Positions 37,901 through 49,630 of a DNA stretch of 64,000 nucleotides are shown one piece after another; within the stretch, counting starts at the first letter, position 1, and each line of letters opens with the position of its first letter. Both the position numbers and the translations under genes were made by a program. The notes under the pieces are model-generated. The model searched no databases and was not told the DNA's origin. It saw only the letters and a program-made list of their open reading frames with translations. The DNA is from Cycas panzhihuaensis (taxonomy: Eukaryota > Cycadophyta). The stretch covers positions 212,233,741-212,297,740 of the forward strand of contig CM041465.1 of the NCBI GenBank assembly GCA_023213395.1. The letters are read 5' to 3'.

Positions 37901-39598
37901 TGTTATCAAAGCATTTGATAAGTGATTATAATTCCACTAAATTAAATATGTGAATGTCATATTAGAATTTAGAATATAACTCTAATACCATATTGGAATA
38001 TAATCATTAAGTTTAGCAAAAGTATACTAAACATCACTTACCTATTTTGTTGTCGTTGGTTGTGAGGTTTAGTGAGATAGCCTATCTCATAAAATCTTAA
38101 TCACTTCTATAAAGGGGTAATTTATTTTGGTGAATGCAACTGGTAATAATTTCTTATCTTCTCTTCATCACATCATTAGCACACTTGATTCTTACACCTA
38201 TATGTTCTAGAATGTGTGTACATAAGATGCTTAAATTATTGTCCACGTAAATTTAATAAATTAGTATACCATTAGTTTATTGTATTCATCTTCTGTATGT
38301 AGCTTTACATCATCTGTATATAGTTTATTCTTATTTTGTATGTGTTTTTCATCATTTTTATTTAGCCCTAGAATCCTAATCATATATCACTAGCATAATT
38401 AGCACAATTTATTTTTTGGCTTTTTAATTCACACCTCAAATTGGCCCTTGTATTGGCTCATTCACTAGCTTTATAACTAGCTTAACTGGCTCATCATTAA
38501 TCTAACTCATGTATAGGCTTGTAACCAACTTACATAAGATCTTTCACAATTAATAAAAAAATTGATGTGGGTATCTTACATATGTTGGATATGAGAAAAT
38601 TCCCCTTGGGATTCAACACATTTGATCTAGTGAAGGTAGCCACTAATCAAATGTTAAAATCACCTAGTTTATTGGACACCCATTTGAATGAATATTTATA
38701 ATGGTACAAACTGATATTAATAAAGGCCCCTGATTATTTGTTTATTAAAGAGATAAATAGATGTGATGATTGAATGAATTGTTCACTTATTTATGAAACA
38801 TGTAGAATAAAGAGAAGTCTCATATATGTTAATTACTTTGCATTAAAATTAGTTGTTGAGGCTATCTAACTAATATAGGAAATGTAAATCAATGAGAAAT
38901 CTAACTTGCCATGTATGATAAGAGACATGGAAACATACTATTTATATTACCTTGCTATAGCTAACTTATCTTGGCCAAGTAGTACACCATGTTCCTAGAG
39001 TTAGTATGTTTAGATGATTGATTTGTTGATGTTAATGAGTTATTTGTAGCTGCCAAAATAAAGTTACTAATGTATACATAAATAAAGAAAGCATATAATA
39101 TTATCTTATATACAAGAGGTAAGAAAAGTTTTCACAAGCTACTCATATACAATACATAGATTATATTATTTTTGTATACAAGAGGCAAGAAATTTTATAC
39201 TACTCTTATAATAATATTTTACCTAATAATTAAATGTTATTTATTAATAAATAGATATTAATTGATAATAGTTTTATAGGTCAAGATATAAAGTTGTTCA
39301 AGAAAACACTTCATATAAACATAACAAATGAGAGTCATGTATATTGATAGTTGATGGATGTTTGATGGTTTTATAGGTTGGTTACTTATAGTTAGTCACT
39401 AATAATTATAGATAATTACAAGTTAATACTTATAAAAAATAATCATAATGTTAATAGATTTATAGGTTACAAGCAATATAGTTTTATACCAATTTCATAT
39501 AGATTATTATAAGTTTATAAATTTTACCATATAAGGAAAGCATGAAGCAATAAAGATCGAGAATGAAGATGAAGATTAAAGATTTAAAGATATTAAAC
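37901..39598 (+). mobile_element. internal region of tandem unit 1, non-coding
   Basis: Starts with the decayed primer site, then an inverted copy of an LTR end (about 37959-38040), a block (38060-38540) that faces opposite to the minus-strand copy at 29330-29737 relative to the LTRs, then a shared 3' part (38560-39598) that matches 1-849 and the reverse of 26150-27290. The polypurine tract and first LTR bases at the right junction (about 39598) look deleted. No coding domain. Confidence 0.72.
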
Positions 39599-40130
39599 AT
39601 ATTGTCATATATGTAATGTTTAATATAAAGTATTAGACCTACATAAAATTTCACTCCCCAAAAGTATTGATATATGTGATATGCACACTTATTCATGTAA
39701 ACATCCTATTAGATAATGAAAAGCATCAAAAGATATTTTAGGTTATTCATGAGGAGATTACTCATATAAATATATACATACACTACTTGAAAACTTGAGA
39801 AAGGATCGAGAGAGTGAGGAATCATCTGGAGATGTAATTATTTGATATCTAAAGAGGAGCTCCCAACTACAACCTTCTCTTGTGATTTTTTCTACATTTG
39901 ATTTTTCATGTATAAATTTATTGTCTATGTTGTGGTGAATGATTATTGTATTCTTGATATAATTATACTTTATAATTCATATTATTATTTGATATGTTGA
40001 TCTTACATATATGATTTATGTGTATTTTACATAATATGATTTATTGATTATATACATGTTAAATATAATTTCATTACACTTAATGACTACATTCCAATAT
40101 GGTATCATAATTAAATTCTAAATTCTAACA
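39599..40130 (+). repeat. LTR 2 of tandem array (shared)
   Basis: LTR of the main family whose first ~20 bases are missing (it starts TATTGTCATATATG, inside the usual 5' end). It ends TTCTAACA at 40130 before the primer-like TGGTATCTAAGT (40131-40142). It serves as the 3' LTR of unit 1 and the 5' LTR of unit 2. Confidence 0.78.
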
Positions 40131-41861
40131 TGGTATCTAAGTATTTGATAAGTAATTGTAGTTCCACCAAATCAAATATATGAATTCCATATTAGAATTT
40201 AGAATTTAACTCTAATACCATATTGTAATATAGTTATTAAGAGGAGTAAAACTATATTAAATATCACTTTTCTATTTTATTATTGTTAGTTATGAGGTTT
40301 AGTAAGATGGCCTATATCACAAAATCTAAATTACTTTTGTAGGGGGCAACCTATTTTGGTAAATATAACTAGAAATAATTTCTTATCTTCTCTTCATCAC
40401 ATCATCGGTGGACTTGATTCTTATATCTACATGTTCTAGAATATGTTCACATAACATGATTAAATTATTGTCCACATAAATTTAATAAATTAATATACCG
40501 TCAATTTATTATACTCATCTCTTGCATGTAGCTTCACATCATCTATATATAGCTTTTTCCTCTATATGTGGTTCTCATCATCTTCATCTATCCCTAGAAT
40601 CTCAGTTATATGTCACTGGTATAACTAGCATAAGAAAATTTTAAACTCATCAATTCACACTTCAAACTAACTCATGTATTAGCTCATATATTGGCTCATT
40701 CATTAACTTTGTAACTAACTTAATTAGCTCATCAATTTAGCTTAGGTATAGGCTTGCAATCTGATTATATAAGATCTTTCAAAATTAATAAAAAAATTAT
40801 GTGGGTATCTTACATATATTGGACATGAGAAAATCCCTCTTAGAATTGAACACATTTAATTTATTATTAAAGTTATCCATTAATCAAATGTTAAAATCAC
40901 CTAGTTTATTGGTCACCTACTTGAATAAATATTTATAGTGACACTACCTAATATTAATAAAGGGCCTAGATTATTTATTTATTAGAGAGATAAGTAGAAG
41001 TGATGATTGAGTGAATTTTTCAACTATTTATGAGACATGGAGAATAAAGAGAAGTCTCATATGTGTGGATTGCATTGTACTAAAATTAGTTATTGAGGTT
41101 ATCCAACTAATATAGGAAATATATTTATTAATGAAAAATCTAACTTAGCATGTATGATAAGAGGCATGAAAACATATTGTTTATATTCCCTTACTATAGC
41201 TAACTTATCTTAGCTAGGTAGCACCCCTTGTTCCTAAAGTTAATATGTTTGGATGATTGATTTGTTGATATTCATGAGTTATTTATGGTTTCCAAAAGAA
41301 AGTTGCTAATGTATGTATAAATAAATAAAGTGTGTAATGTTATCTTACATATAAGAGATAAGAAAAGGTTTTATAAGACACTCTTATATAACACACAAAT
41401 TGTATTGTTATTCTTGTATACAAAAGGTGAGTAATTTTATGCTACTCTTATAATAGCATTTTGCCTAATAGTTAAATGTTATTTATCGATAAATAGATAT
41501 TGATTAATAATAGATTTATAGTTGAAGATATAAAGTTGTTTATGAAAACATTTCATATAAACATAATAAGTGAGAGTCATATATGTTAATAATCAATGGA
41601 TGATCAATGGTTTTATAGGTTAGTTGCGCATAATTAGTTATTGATAATCATAGATGACTACATATGATCATAGGTAAATGCTTACAAGAAACAAACATAA
41701 TGTTGATAGATTTATAAGCTATAAGTGATATAACTTCATTTAGTTTGATAATGATTATTAAAGGTTTATAAATTCTAGCATATAGGGAAAGCATAAAGAA
41801 ATGAAGACCAAGGAAGAAGATGAAGATTAAATATTTGAAAACATTAAACATTAAGGAAGAG
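40131..41861 (+). mobile_element. internal region of tandem unit 2, non-coding
   Basis: Parallel to unit 1 throughout, including the inverted LTR-end fragment (40189-40265) and the oppositely facing block (about 40280-40775). Ends in the purine tract AAGGAAGAG (41853-41861) next to LTR3. No coding domain. By eye, differences between units are mostly single-base changes. Confidence 0.72.
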
Positions 41862-41866
41862 TGTTT
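41853..41866. repeat. LINE-2 target-site duplication, left copy
   Basis: AAGGAAGAGTGTTT, matching 48083-48096 (AAGGAAGAATATTT) with two differences. It covers the polypurine tract and first bases of LTR3, so the insertion point is exactly at the LTR start. Confidence 0.85.
41862..41866 (+). repeat. first bases of LTR 3, cut by LINE-2
   Basis: TGTTT, the start of LTR3; the rest lies at 48097-48627. The interruption by LINE-2 shows that the array is older than LINE-2. Confidence 0.75.
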
Positions 41867-42528
41867 AGGAACTATATGTTTCAAAGGAGTTCTGTGAATG
41901 GAGAATGACTGTGAGGGCTGTGAAACGGCATGGCAAATGATTACTGCGTCAGGGTTTACTAGGTGAGCGATGAATGACGAATAGCGAGTGGACAGGGGTG
42001 GCTTTGGGGATGAATCTGGTGTCCTCTAGGTTGCAATGGGCACTAAGACACTAAGATCTTTTTGGATCTAAGGCAGACTAGGGATATCAGGGCCTTCAAT
42101 GTCGATCAGTGGATAATGTAGAGACCTACTGCCATCTCTCAGAAGAACTTGGTCGGCTGAAGCGATGAGACCCTTAGCTTATAGAACTAGAGGATTCAGT
42201 AGGGAGTTTCATATGGTAGGGTTCTCCGTCTAGGAGCCATCCACCCCTAGATCCATAAAGAGATGATCCTCTCTCAAAGATCCAGAAAAAGAGAGTAGAG
42301 AACAACTTTCTCCCAGCTCTGTGTGGAAGGAAGGCAATCTTAAGAAGGGGAACTGGGTATGTTAGGTGCTCCATGCTTCTAGAGAGGGTACTAGACCAAG
42401 TTTTGTTATATCTACAGATAAGTGAGCTGAGGGGATCTGGAACATCAGGTTTGAAAAGGTGCAGTTCGGTGGTTCCAGCAGCGACCAAACTGGTGAGACC
42501 CATTATTTTAAATGAATATATTTAAATC
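41867..42528 (+). other. LINE-2 5' leader
   Basis: Non-coding leader of higher GC than the flank, with CpG sites clustered around 41920-41990 and 42090-42170. No domain; the 109-codon minus frame at 42174-42503 is antisense to the leader and matches nothing I recognise. It may have carried the internal promoter. Confidence 0.5.
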
Positions 42529-43825
42529 ATGGAGGAACCTATGAAGGAATCACCCCAATCTTAGACTGTTCAGTCCCACCAGACCCATTTTCTCAATAAA
42601 AAGTCATACCTAGAAGCTTTAAGCAACCCTGAAGTTGAAACATTCGAGATAAACCCTATTTTAGAAAATGATAAGTTTAAAATTTTAATTCCTAAGAAGC
42701 TATCAGACAAGCTAGAAAACTATTAGGAAAATAGCCTTGTTGGGTGCTTTTCGTGCCTTATGCTAGGAGTTAATCCTATTAGGAAGTGGGTTAATGAGCA
42801 TTGGAAGCTTAAAGGACAAATTGAGGTTATCGCACTTCCCAAGGGTTATGTTCTTTTCAAGTTTGCCTGCCACGAGGATATGGTTAATATTCTTCTAAAA
42901 TCCCCCTAGATGATGGGGAGGAAGGTGATTTTGTTAGAGAAATGGCATCCAGATTTTGATCTAGCAAAGGGGTCCATAAAGCAAATCCCCTTATGGGTTC
43001 AGCTCCTGGGCCTCCCTCTCTAAGCATGGGATATTGATGTTATAAAAGGGATAGCAAAGATTATTGGGCCCCTTTTGGAAGTAGACTCTATGATAAAGAA
43101 TAGGAGTAGATTAGTGAATGCCAAGTTCTGTGCCCTAGCTAGAATATACAAACATCTCCCTAATCAGGTGACTATAGATGGAAGTAGTTGGAGTAAAGAG
43201 CAAAGACTGTTGTACAAGATGGAAAATGTGAAGTGTTTAAAATGTAAATACAGGTAATTTCCCTCTAAGCGCCCGGATTCCAAAGCCAAGCCGATCCAAT
43301 CCACCTAAAGAGGAGGGCAAGGTAGATGAAGGTCATGAGAAGCTTGACAGTCCCATTGAGCTAGTAAGGCATGTTGAATTACAAAACAATGAGGGAGAGG
43401 AGCTAGAGCCTCTAAAGGAAGGGAAAGGGGAAGGGCATGGCACATCCCAAATTGAAGGGAGGCTAATTTTTAATATGGATGAGGAAGATTCTCTTTATGA
43501 AGATGGGGAGGATGAAACAAGGACTCCCCTAAACCCTATATAGCTCCAAATTGCACTTATGTACCAGGGGGATGACACAAATGAAAGGGGTACCAATGTA
43601 GAGAAGAAGGTGGAGAAGGTTTAGAGGACCAGAGATCTTAGGCCCAAGGATGAGGACCCAATAGTAGCTAGGGACCCAGATTTTGGTAGTGAGAAGAGGC
43701 CCGGTAGACCATCAACAAAAGCTATGCAGGAGAGAGAGGCAATGATCTAGATCGATCAGGGGAAACAACGCACCCTAAAGGATGGGGCCCCAACTTTGGG
43801 ACCCAAGACTAGACGTAAGAAATGA
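42529..43825 (+). pseudogene. LINE-2 ORF1 (DUF4283-like, zinc-knuckle start), broken
   Basis: RNA-binding ORF1 protein. Start ATG at 42529 (MEEPMKESPQS). One frame holds for about 240 codons to 43257, broken only by a few stops, mostly TAG: GCFSCLMLGVNPIRKWVNEH near 42740-42800, ALPKGYVLFKFACHEDM near 42830-42880, GRKVILLEKWHPDFDLAKG near 42915-42972, and NRSRLVNAKFCALARIYKHL near 43100-43160. The knuckle begins CLKCKYR (43234-43254) and is then cut by a stop. After a frame change the acidic and basic tail continues, with NMDEEDSLYEDGEDE near 43470-43515 and KRPGRPSTKAM near 43693-43725, and ends at TGA 43823-43825. In LINE-1 the SPW motif keeps Trp; here it is TAG. Confidence 0.85.
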
Positions 43826-43850
43826 GGGTTCCCAAAGGGGGGCTGTAATC

Positions 43851-46800
43851 ATAAAGATGGCCTCCTGGAACATATGGGATTCAAGAGATGAAACTAGTAG
43901 CTAAAAATAAAGGGAATGTTAAGAATAAGACTTGGAAAGGGGCTAATTGGATTACCTTAGATGGGATCAGAGGATCTAGGGGGCTAGCCACCATGTGGAA
44001 CCCTAAGTCTTGGTCAGGTGAGACCTATATTATTGAGGATCATTTTATATCTAGTTGCATGGCAAGCAAGAATTCCAACTGTAAATGGATGGTTACTAAT
44101 GTGTACACTCCCCTTACGTAAGACAGAAGGAAGTGTCTCTAGAGTAGGCTTCTGGAGGCCCATGAGAACTAGTCTGGACCATGGGTAATAGCAAGGGACT
44201 TTAATATAGCCCTTTCTCTTAAAGAGAAGAAAGGGGGGCAAATTGAATAGACAAAAGGCATGGAAGACCTAGGGGACTTTATGCAAAAGGGTGGGCTAAT
44301 GGATATCTCCTTATGGGGCCACAAGTTCACTTAGTCCAACAAAAGACTAGGGTCTCACCATATCCAGGTTAGGCTGGACAGAGTCTTAGTCAATTATGAC
44401 TGGGCTAGCCAACATAGCAACATCAGGTTGGAAGCTACGCTGGGGCGATGTCGATCACACTCCATTGGTGTTGGGATTTGATGAAAATAAGGGTCAGGTA
44501 AATTCTCCCTTCCGATTTGAACTTATATGGATAAGAGACCCCAACCTCTACAGACTGATAACTGAGTGGTGGAAGATTCTAGTGTTTGGATGTGTGATAT
44601 GGAGATTCTTACAAAAATTAAATTGGGTGAAACGTCAGATCAAAGTATGGAACAAAAACTCCTACAGAGATATTTTTTCCAGGAAGGCTCAGATTCTGGA
44701 GGAGTTAAATGCCCTTGAAGGAAAAATACAGGGGCAAGGTCTCACCCTCAATCTAGACTAGGATGAAAGAGGCCTTTTGTATGCTCTAAATGAAGTTTTG
44801 ACTAAGGAGGAAAACTTCTAGAAACAGAAGTCTAGAGCCTTGTGGTTGGTTGAGGGGGACAGAAACACAAATTTTTTTTATATGACAATGGTTAAACATA
44901 GAGCTAGTAATCATATTAAAGCTTTAATAAATGAGCAGGGGGAGGAAATTCTAGATCCAAAAAGTATCAAAGATATTGCAGTGGATTACTTCTTGGAATT
45001 ATATAAGGAGCCAGGAGGTACAGATGAAGTAATTAGAAGGGAGGTTCTCGAGGCTATACCAATAAAGGTAAATGAAGCTATGAACAGAGATCTGGAGGCC
45101 CCTTCTCTCAAGAAGAGATGAGGAAAGTTATTTTTGGGATGAAGAGGGAGAAAGCTCCTGGACTCGATGGCTTTCCTCTGGGCTTCTATCAAGATTACTG
45201 AGAGATAATAAAGGATGACCTTTAGAAGCTATAAAGGAATTTTATATGAATGGTAAAATCCATGGTGAATGGCAAGCAGCATTCCTAGTTCTAATCCTGA
45301 AGAAAGGTGACGCTAAGAGGATGGAAGATTTCAGGCCCATTAGCTTATGTAATGTAAAATACAAAATTCTAACTAAGGTCTTGGCGAACAGGCTTAAAGA
45401 ATATCTCCCCTTGATTATAGGTCCGAAGCAGGATGGGTTCGTGAAGGGAAGATAAATTCTAGATGGTATCATTGTGGTTCACAAAATGATCCATTCAATC
45501 TCCCAGAGAAAGGATCCTGGGATGGCTATCAATATAGACCTCTCAAAAGCCTATGATAGGGTCTTGTGGGGTTGTTTGTTGGATCGTATCAGCGTATTTG
45601 GGTTTAGGAACTATTGGAGAGCCTAGATTGAGAGTTTTACATTAAGGCCCAAATTCTTTGTGATTATAAATGGATCTTCCACTGCCTTTTTCTCAGGCTA
45701 CAGAGGCCTAAGACAAGGGGATCTGCTAGCTCCCTTCTTGTTTATTATAATGGAAGAGATCTTAAGTAGGTTTATGGAGGAAGCTAAGGTTTCCAATAAG
45801 ATTGTGGGTCTTAGGCCCATGTTAGGTGTGGATAATATTGTGCATTGCCATTTTGTGGATGACAATATCCTACTTGGGAAGGCCACAATAAAAGAAGCTA
45901 GTGCAATAAAGGCTTAGTTGGAAAGATTTGAAATAGCGATGAACTAGAAAATAAACTTTGGAAAAGCAACATTTTTTTCTTAAACACCACAAAAAGAATG
46001 AAGAGAGCTATTTGTAGGATTTTAGAGATGTCACCTAAGGAGTTGCCCACTCTTTATTTTAGAATGCCCATTTTTTTAAGCAGAATGGAGAAGGACCTTT
46101 GGAACTCGATCACCAGTAGGGTCCAAAGGAAGCTAGTTGGCTAGAAAGGGGCTCTACTGAGTTAGGCTGGGAAATTACAACTTCTGGTTTCTTCACTTCA
46201 GAGTATACTGACATATATGATGTCTTTGTTTAGGTGCCCTGGGAGGGTTAAGTGTTCTCTTGAATCTATACAAAAGAGGTTTTGTGGTCAGGGACTAAGG
46301 ACAAGGAGAGAGTCCATCTAGTGTCTTGGCATAAAGTGGCCTCCCTAAATGGGTGGGAGGCTTGAATGTTAAGGATATAACAAGTTTTAACAGTGCTCTG
46401 ATCGCCAAACTTAGTTAGAGCCTTATCGTCATAGAGGAGAAGACCTAGTACAAGATTATTGCTTATAAATACCTTAGGGGTAAGCAATTCCTGAAGGACA
46501 ATATACCTAGATCCCAAGGATCAACCATATGTTGGGGCCCAGTGGAGCTTGGGGGATGGTAAAGTGATAGATTTTTGGGAGGATACCTAGTACAAGAATA
46601 AGCAACTAAATAGATGGCCTATGTTTGCTCCCATGCAACCAACGTGCCAGAGTAGGTATGGTAAAAAGGTTAATAATTATTAGGAATCAAGTGGAGGAGA
46701 GAAGAAATAGAAAAACTTTGAAGAAGTCTCCCAGGATATAGGGGATGAGTAGCAAGTTGTAGAGCTGAGGAAAGAGCTGGATAGCATATACATTCTTAGA

Positions 46801-47932
46801 TTTCCAAAGAGAAGACACTTTGGTTTGGTAGGGTCCCCTCGGGGAGATATCTGATCGATTAAGGTACCTCTCCCTACTGCTGGAAAACGATATCATGGAA
46901 CATAATCTATTGGGGAGTGTGTAGAAGCTGGGGCTTATCCCTAAGATCATTATTTTTTGGTGGCTTTATCTTAAGAATAAGATTCTTACCTTGAATAATC
47001 TCAAGAAGAGGGGATTCCAATTGACAAGCAGGTGTGTTTTCTTCTTCAAGAATGAAGAGTCCTTGGACCATATATTTTTGCACTCCGCTTATGCAAGAGA
47101 GGTGTGGGTTATGCTTTGGGGATCATTTGAAGTCTCATAGGCTATCCCTGAGATAATCAAGGACCTGGCTATGGCTTGGGTTTGCCCTTTCAAATGTAGG
47201 ATGCTCTGATCCTTGTGGTTAATATCTCTCCTAACTCTTGTATAGAACTTATAGAAAGAAAGGAGCAGGCGCATCTTTCAAGATAAGAGAATGTCTACGT
47301 CTAGCCTATTTAGAATCATTGTGGCATCCCTGAAAGAAACCTCCAAGGTAAAAGAAGAATATGCTACTACCTATGATGATAGTAGGATTTTAGCTAAGTG
47401 GGGCTTTGGAGATATCATGCCCAAGCTGAAGGACGTTAGACATGGGGGATGGGACCCTCCACCGTAGGACTGATTAAAGATAAATTTTGACGATGCGTCA
47501 AAAGGAAACCCTAGAGAGGCTGGGGGAGGTGGTGTCTGTAGGGATGGGAGAGGAAAGGCTCTATGGGCCTTTGTTGAGTATTATGGTATACAAACCAATC
47601 ATGAGGAAGAGCTAAGAGCTATGCATAGAAGCGATGAACTTGGTTACTAGAGTTGGAGGTCCGAAAGTAATAGTGGAAGGGACTCCACAGATGTGATTAA
47701 GTACATAAAGGGAGAAGTAGAGACAAGTTGGATGCACCGTGCTATGATTAGGGACGTGAGGGAGATGCTCCATAGGATCGAAGAAGTCCAGGTTATCTAC
47801 ACATATACAGAAGGGAATCGGGTGGCCGACAGTTTAGCTAATTGGGATCCGGCTAACAGGAATGAGAGGTGGAACAATGACTTACCTGAAGAGATAATGG
47901 GTCTAGTTTGTAAGGACTTGGGGCGTTCCTAG
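43851..47932 (+). pseudogene. LINE-2 ORF2 (endonuclease, RT, RNase H), broken
   Basis: The presumed first codon is ATA at 43851, aligned with ATG in LINE-1, followed by SWNI. About 75 bases between SWNI and IQEMKL are missing, which removes the N-terminal part of the endonuclease; the Q-E-T-K-L site reads QEMKL. Later endonuclease pieces: LATMWNPKSW, VTNVYTP, a changed RDFN (family GDFN), and GDVDHTPL near 44445-44465. RT: MEDFRPISLCNVKYKIL near 45320-45368, LSKAYDRVLW, LRQGDLLAPFLF near 45707-45742, and an uninterrupted FVDDN box at 45852-45866. The zinc finger reads LTSRCVFF then EESLDHIFLH near 47020-47085. RNase H: FDDASKGNPREAGGGG near 47488-47535, EGDSTDVIKY, and DSLANWDPANR; stop TAG at 47930-47932. 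Confidence 0.88.
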
Positions 47933-48082
47933 AGTTAGTCTCTTATAAATATCTGGTTTGTAAAAAAGCTAGGTTGTGGGCTTGTCATGACCAATTTGAG
48001 TAGCCATTTTGGTAGATTTTGTATAGGTGTTGGGGTCCCCTTTTAATCCCCATATTTATTTACACCATACCAAAGAAGAAAA
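47933..48082 (+). other. LINE-2 3' UTR
   Basis: Contains GGGCTTGTCATGACC near 47969 and ends TTTACACCATACCAAAG before an A-rich tract, the same 3' layout as LINE-1 and LINE-3. Confidence 0.7.
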
Positions 48083-48096
48083 AAGGAAGAATATTT
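48083..48096. repeat. LINE-2 target-site duplication, right copy
   Basis: AAGGAAGAATATTT, matching 41853-41866 with two differences. It includes the duplicated polypurine tract and the first LTR bases. Confidence 0.85.
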
Positions 48097-48627
48097 GGAA
48101 TATGTGATATTATCACATATATAATGTTTAATGTAAACTAGTAGACCCACATAAAATTCCACTCATCAAAAGTATCGATAAATATGATATGCATACTTAT
48201 TTATGTGAACATCACATTAGATGATAAAAAGGCTCAAAAGATATATTAGGTTATTTATAAAGAGATTATTCATATAAATATATACACATACCACTTAATA
48301 ACTTAAGAAAGAATCAAAATAGTAAGGATCCACTTGGAGATGTAATCATTTGATATCTAAAGAGGAGCTTCTAACTCTAACCTTCTCCCATGGTTTTTTC
48401 CACACTAGGTTTTCCATGTATAAATGTATTGTCTATCTTATGGTAACTGATTATTGATATAATTATACTTTATGATTCATATTATTACTTGATATGTTAA
48501 TCTTACATATATGATTGTGTATATTCTTTATGATATGATTCATTGATTCTGTATATTTGATATACTTCTATTACACTTAATGACTATATTCTAATATGGT
48601 ATTAGAGTTAAATTTTAAATTGTAGCA
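48097..48627 (+). repeat. LTR 3 of tandem array, main part
   Basis: Rest of the 3' LTR after the LINE-2 insertion: GGAATATGTGATATTATCAC onwards, ending with an inner primer-site-like TGGTATTAGAG (48597-48607) and TGTAGCA at 48627. No true primer site follows, so this is the outer 3' end of the array. Confidence 0.78.
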
Positions 48628-49630
48628 CAAGAGTAATTTTAGTCTTAAGCCATGGGATAAAAACGAAAGATAATTTTCAAATTTGAAGCCTCAATCACAT
48701 GTTATAATTAAAGAATTTTGGTATTGAAAGGGCTATTGCTACTACTTTATGGTGTTTAGTAAGGAGATGTTCCTACCACATCACCTCATTTTCTAAAATC
48801 TATAGTTGGATACACTATGTTTTAAAGATTACATTTTCTAATTTTTGAATCTACATGGAGACATATTATATATCCTTCTAAGTAGATAGCTTATTAATCA
48901 CATATTATTTAGTCTTCTAATCATTTCCACTTTACACATATTAGATTAGGAGTTCCTTTTATTATAGAAGATTTAATTTTTATTAACCCACTAAGGGTTA
49001 ATAAAATTAAAGAAGCTAAATGTTAGCCCCCCTTTTTGGCCCTTTCGCAAAAATACCATATAAATAAATTAAATAAGTTATGGCTTTAATGAAGGTACAT
49101 AAATTAAATTAAAGAAGGTCATAATTACATTGAGAATAACTTTAGGTAGAGCCCATATATAAATTAAGAATGATTATATTTTAAATCCTAAGTTAGAATT
49201 ATTTGATGCACTTGATCAAGGTTTGAATGACTCTACACTTATAACATATTAAGGCTTGGATGATAGTTCACTTGTAATATGACAAGTTTTAGGAGAATAG
49301 AGTAGTACATTAAACATGTGCAAATAATGACTTTATTGATGGTATAAAGGCATTTGAATATTCTCTTATGGATGATCTTTTGAAAATGAAAAAGGGTGGC
49401 ATGCTTGTAATTGTGTGTTGACCTTACAAAGGAGTTGAGAGTCTTAAAACTATGTAATTCTTAAAACAAAATACATGGAGTTATTATGGGCACCTCAAAA
49501 GGCCATAAATAAGAGAGTGAATAATGTGTACATATAAGGCAAAAGAGTTAAGTGATTCTTGCAAAGATGTAAAGTATGGCATCATGTAAGGAACATTCTT
49601 ACAAGAGTATCATTATCTCACAAAAAGGAG
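48628..49630. other. unassigned AT-rich DNA right of LTR array
   Basis: No domain or long frame. If the LTR array interrupted the minus-strand gypsy element, its gag would continue here, but no Gag motif was recognised. Confidence 0.4.

Larger units (their letters stand above)
41867..48082 (+). mobile_element. LINE-2: full-length L1-type non-LTR retrotransposon
   Basis: A 6.2-kb LINE on the plus strand inside LTR3. Order: 5' leader (41867-42528), ORF1, ORF2, 3' UTR, and a short A-rich end (near 48072-48084). Flanked by a 14-base duplication with two mismatches. Compared with LINE-1 it has shorter open pieces and a deletion in the endonuclease. In-frame stops are mostly TAG at former Trp or Gln codons. 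Not active. Confidence 0.92.
37403..48627 (+). mobile_element. tandem LTR-internal-LTR-internal-LTR array
   Basis: Two complete head-to-tail units of about 2.2 kb sharing the middle LTR: LTR1 (37403-37900), internal 1 (37901-39598, 1.70 kb), LTR2 (39599-40130), internal 2 (40131-41861, 1.73 kb), LTR3 (41862-41866 plus 48097-48627, split by LINE-2). The internals match along their whole length by eye. Neither has a recognisable gag or pol; the frames at 39484-39696 and 41648-41884 (minus) are equivalent chance frames in the two units. Outer flanks share TTTTAGTCTT about ten bases outside each end. Confidence 0.78.

Noticed and set aside
42174-42503. 109-codon minus-strand frame
   Set aside because: Lies in the LINE-2 leader, matches nothing I recognise and has no supporting context; kept only as a note.
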